64,000 bases of DNA from a virus, in IMG/VR virus record IMGVR_UViG_3300041402_000314, positions 62,001 through 126,000 of that record; one strand, 5' to 3'. Within the stretch, counting starts at the first letter, position 1. Every line of letters begins with the position of its first letter. The position numbers and the translations under genes were made by a program. Under the pieces are notes generated by a model. It had not been told where the DNA came from. It was given only the letters and a program-made list of their open reading frames with translations, and searched no databases. Below, piece after piece: positions 63,869 through 64,000 of this stretch.

Positions 63869-64000
63869 ATGAAAATCATAGACAGGATAGACAATATTTT
63901 AAATGAAGCATCTAAAGAAATAGATGAGACTTCTGGTACTGAATTGGAAATGTATATAGAGAATGATAGCCAATTATATAGTCAACAATTTATTCCTATA
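63869..64000 (+). CDS. late cargo-like protein cut by the right edge
   Basis: Starts KIIDRIDNILNEASKE after AAAGGGG; the start is nearly identical to that of the gene at 46931 (VIDKIDNLLNEASSKK). 44 residues are visible before the window ends. Confidence 0.7.
   Translation, partial: MKIIDRIDNILNEASKEIDETSGTELEMYIENDSQLYSQQFIPI

Noticed and set aside
1-64000. Insertion sequences, transposases, integrase, attachment sites or CRISPR arrays
   Set aside because: None is seen; the mobile genes present are free-standing homing endonucleases.

Overview
The window is one end-to-end coding block of a large, AT-rich tailed phage of the T4 supergroup (Straboviridae-like myovirus). It has no bacterial housekeeping genes. 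It has a T4-type replication set: sliding clamp, clamp loader pair, RegA, gp32-like SSB, DnaB-type helicase and primase. It also has the T4 head order portal, gp67, a small core-type protein, protease, scaffold, major capsid protein, and T4 late promoters (TATAAATA) in front of the structural genes. Host-type sigma70 promoters (TTGACA, about 17 bp, TATAAT) precede the early genes. A lipobox lipoprotein and an RpoH-like sigma factor suggest a Gram-negative host, but the host cannot be named.

Layout. 0-5 kb: small paralogues, a sigma factor with an extra helix-turn-helix, a homing endonuclease and RtcB. 5-18 kb: replication (helicase, CCA-adding enzyme, primase, clamp, RuvC-like nuclease, clamp loader, thymidylate kinase, RegA, SSB). 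18-26 kb: ThyX, a broken homing endonuclease, NAD-dependent ligase, a GapR-like protein and an HD hydrolase. 26-38 kb: an accessory region with nicotinamidase and nicotinate phosphoribosyltransferase, an odd tRNA-Leu, a vWA/PP2C/kinase triad, a HAD phosphatase of the RNA-repair type, a Nudix protein, CoaE and CoaD. 38-44 kb: small unknown proteins, five of which share one helical motif. 44-50 kb: the head module, with the head completion nuclease on the opposite strand. 50-58 kb: a GIY-YIG homing endonuclease, small early genes, a metallophosphoesterase and a boxA-led noncoding RNA. 58-64 kb: a neck-type protein and about ten small late proteins whose N-termini look like cleavable T4 capsid-targeting sequences.

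How it works together. Early genes appear to be read by host RNA polymerase. The phage sigma factor and clamp probably switch on the TATAAATA late promoters. Several genes (RegA, homing endonucleases, the first late cargo gene) carry a hairpin that hides the ribosome-binding site with a late promoter inside it, so translation should depend on which promoter made the transcript. RtcB, the CCA enzyme, the HAD protein and the unusual tRNA form a plausible RNA-repair group. PncA plus PncB feed NAD synthesis, which the phage's own NAD-dependent ligase consumes.

Most notable signals: (1) a three-copy, covarying three-way-junction element linked to homing endonucleases; (2) a family of probable capsid-packaged cargo proteins marked by an [IL]xE/[AG] cleavage signature; (3) a tRNA-Leu(UAG) with about 31 extra bases next to the anticodon in a phage that carries RtcB; (4) the TerY-type vWA/phosphatase/kinase triad; (5) phage-borne CoaD and CoaE; (6) a repeated LQ-E-D-WL motif in five neighbouring proteins. 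All functional calls come from reading motifs by eye; no database search was possible.
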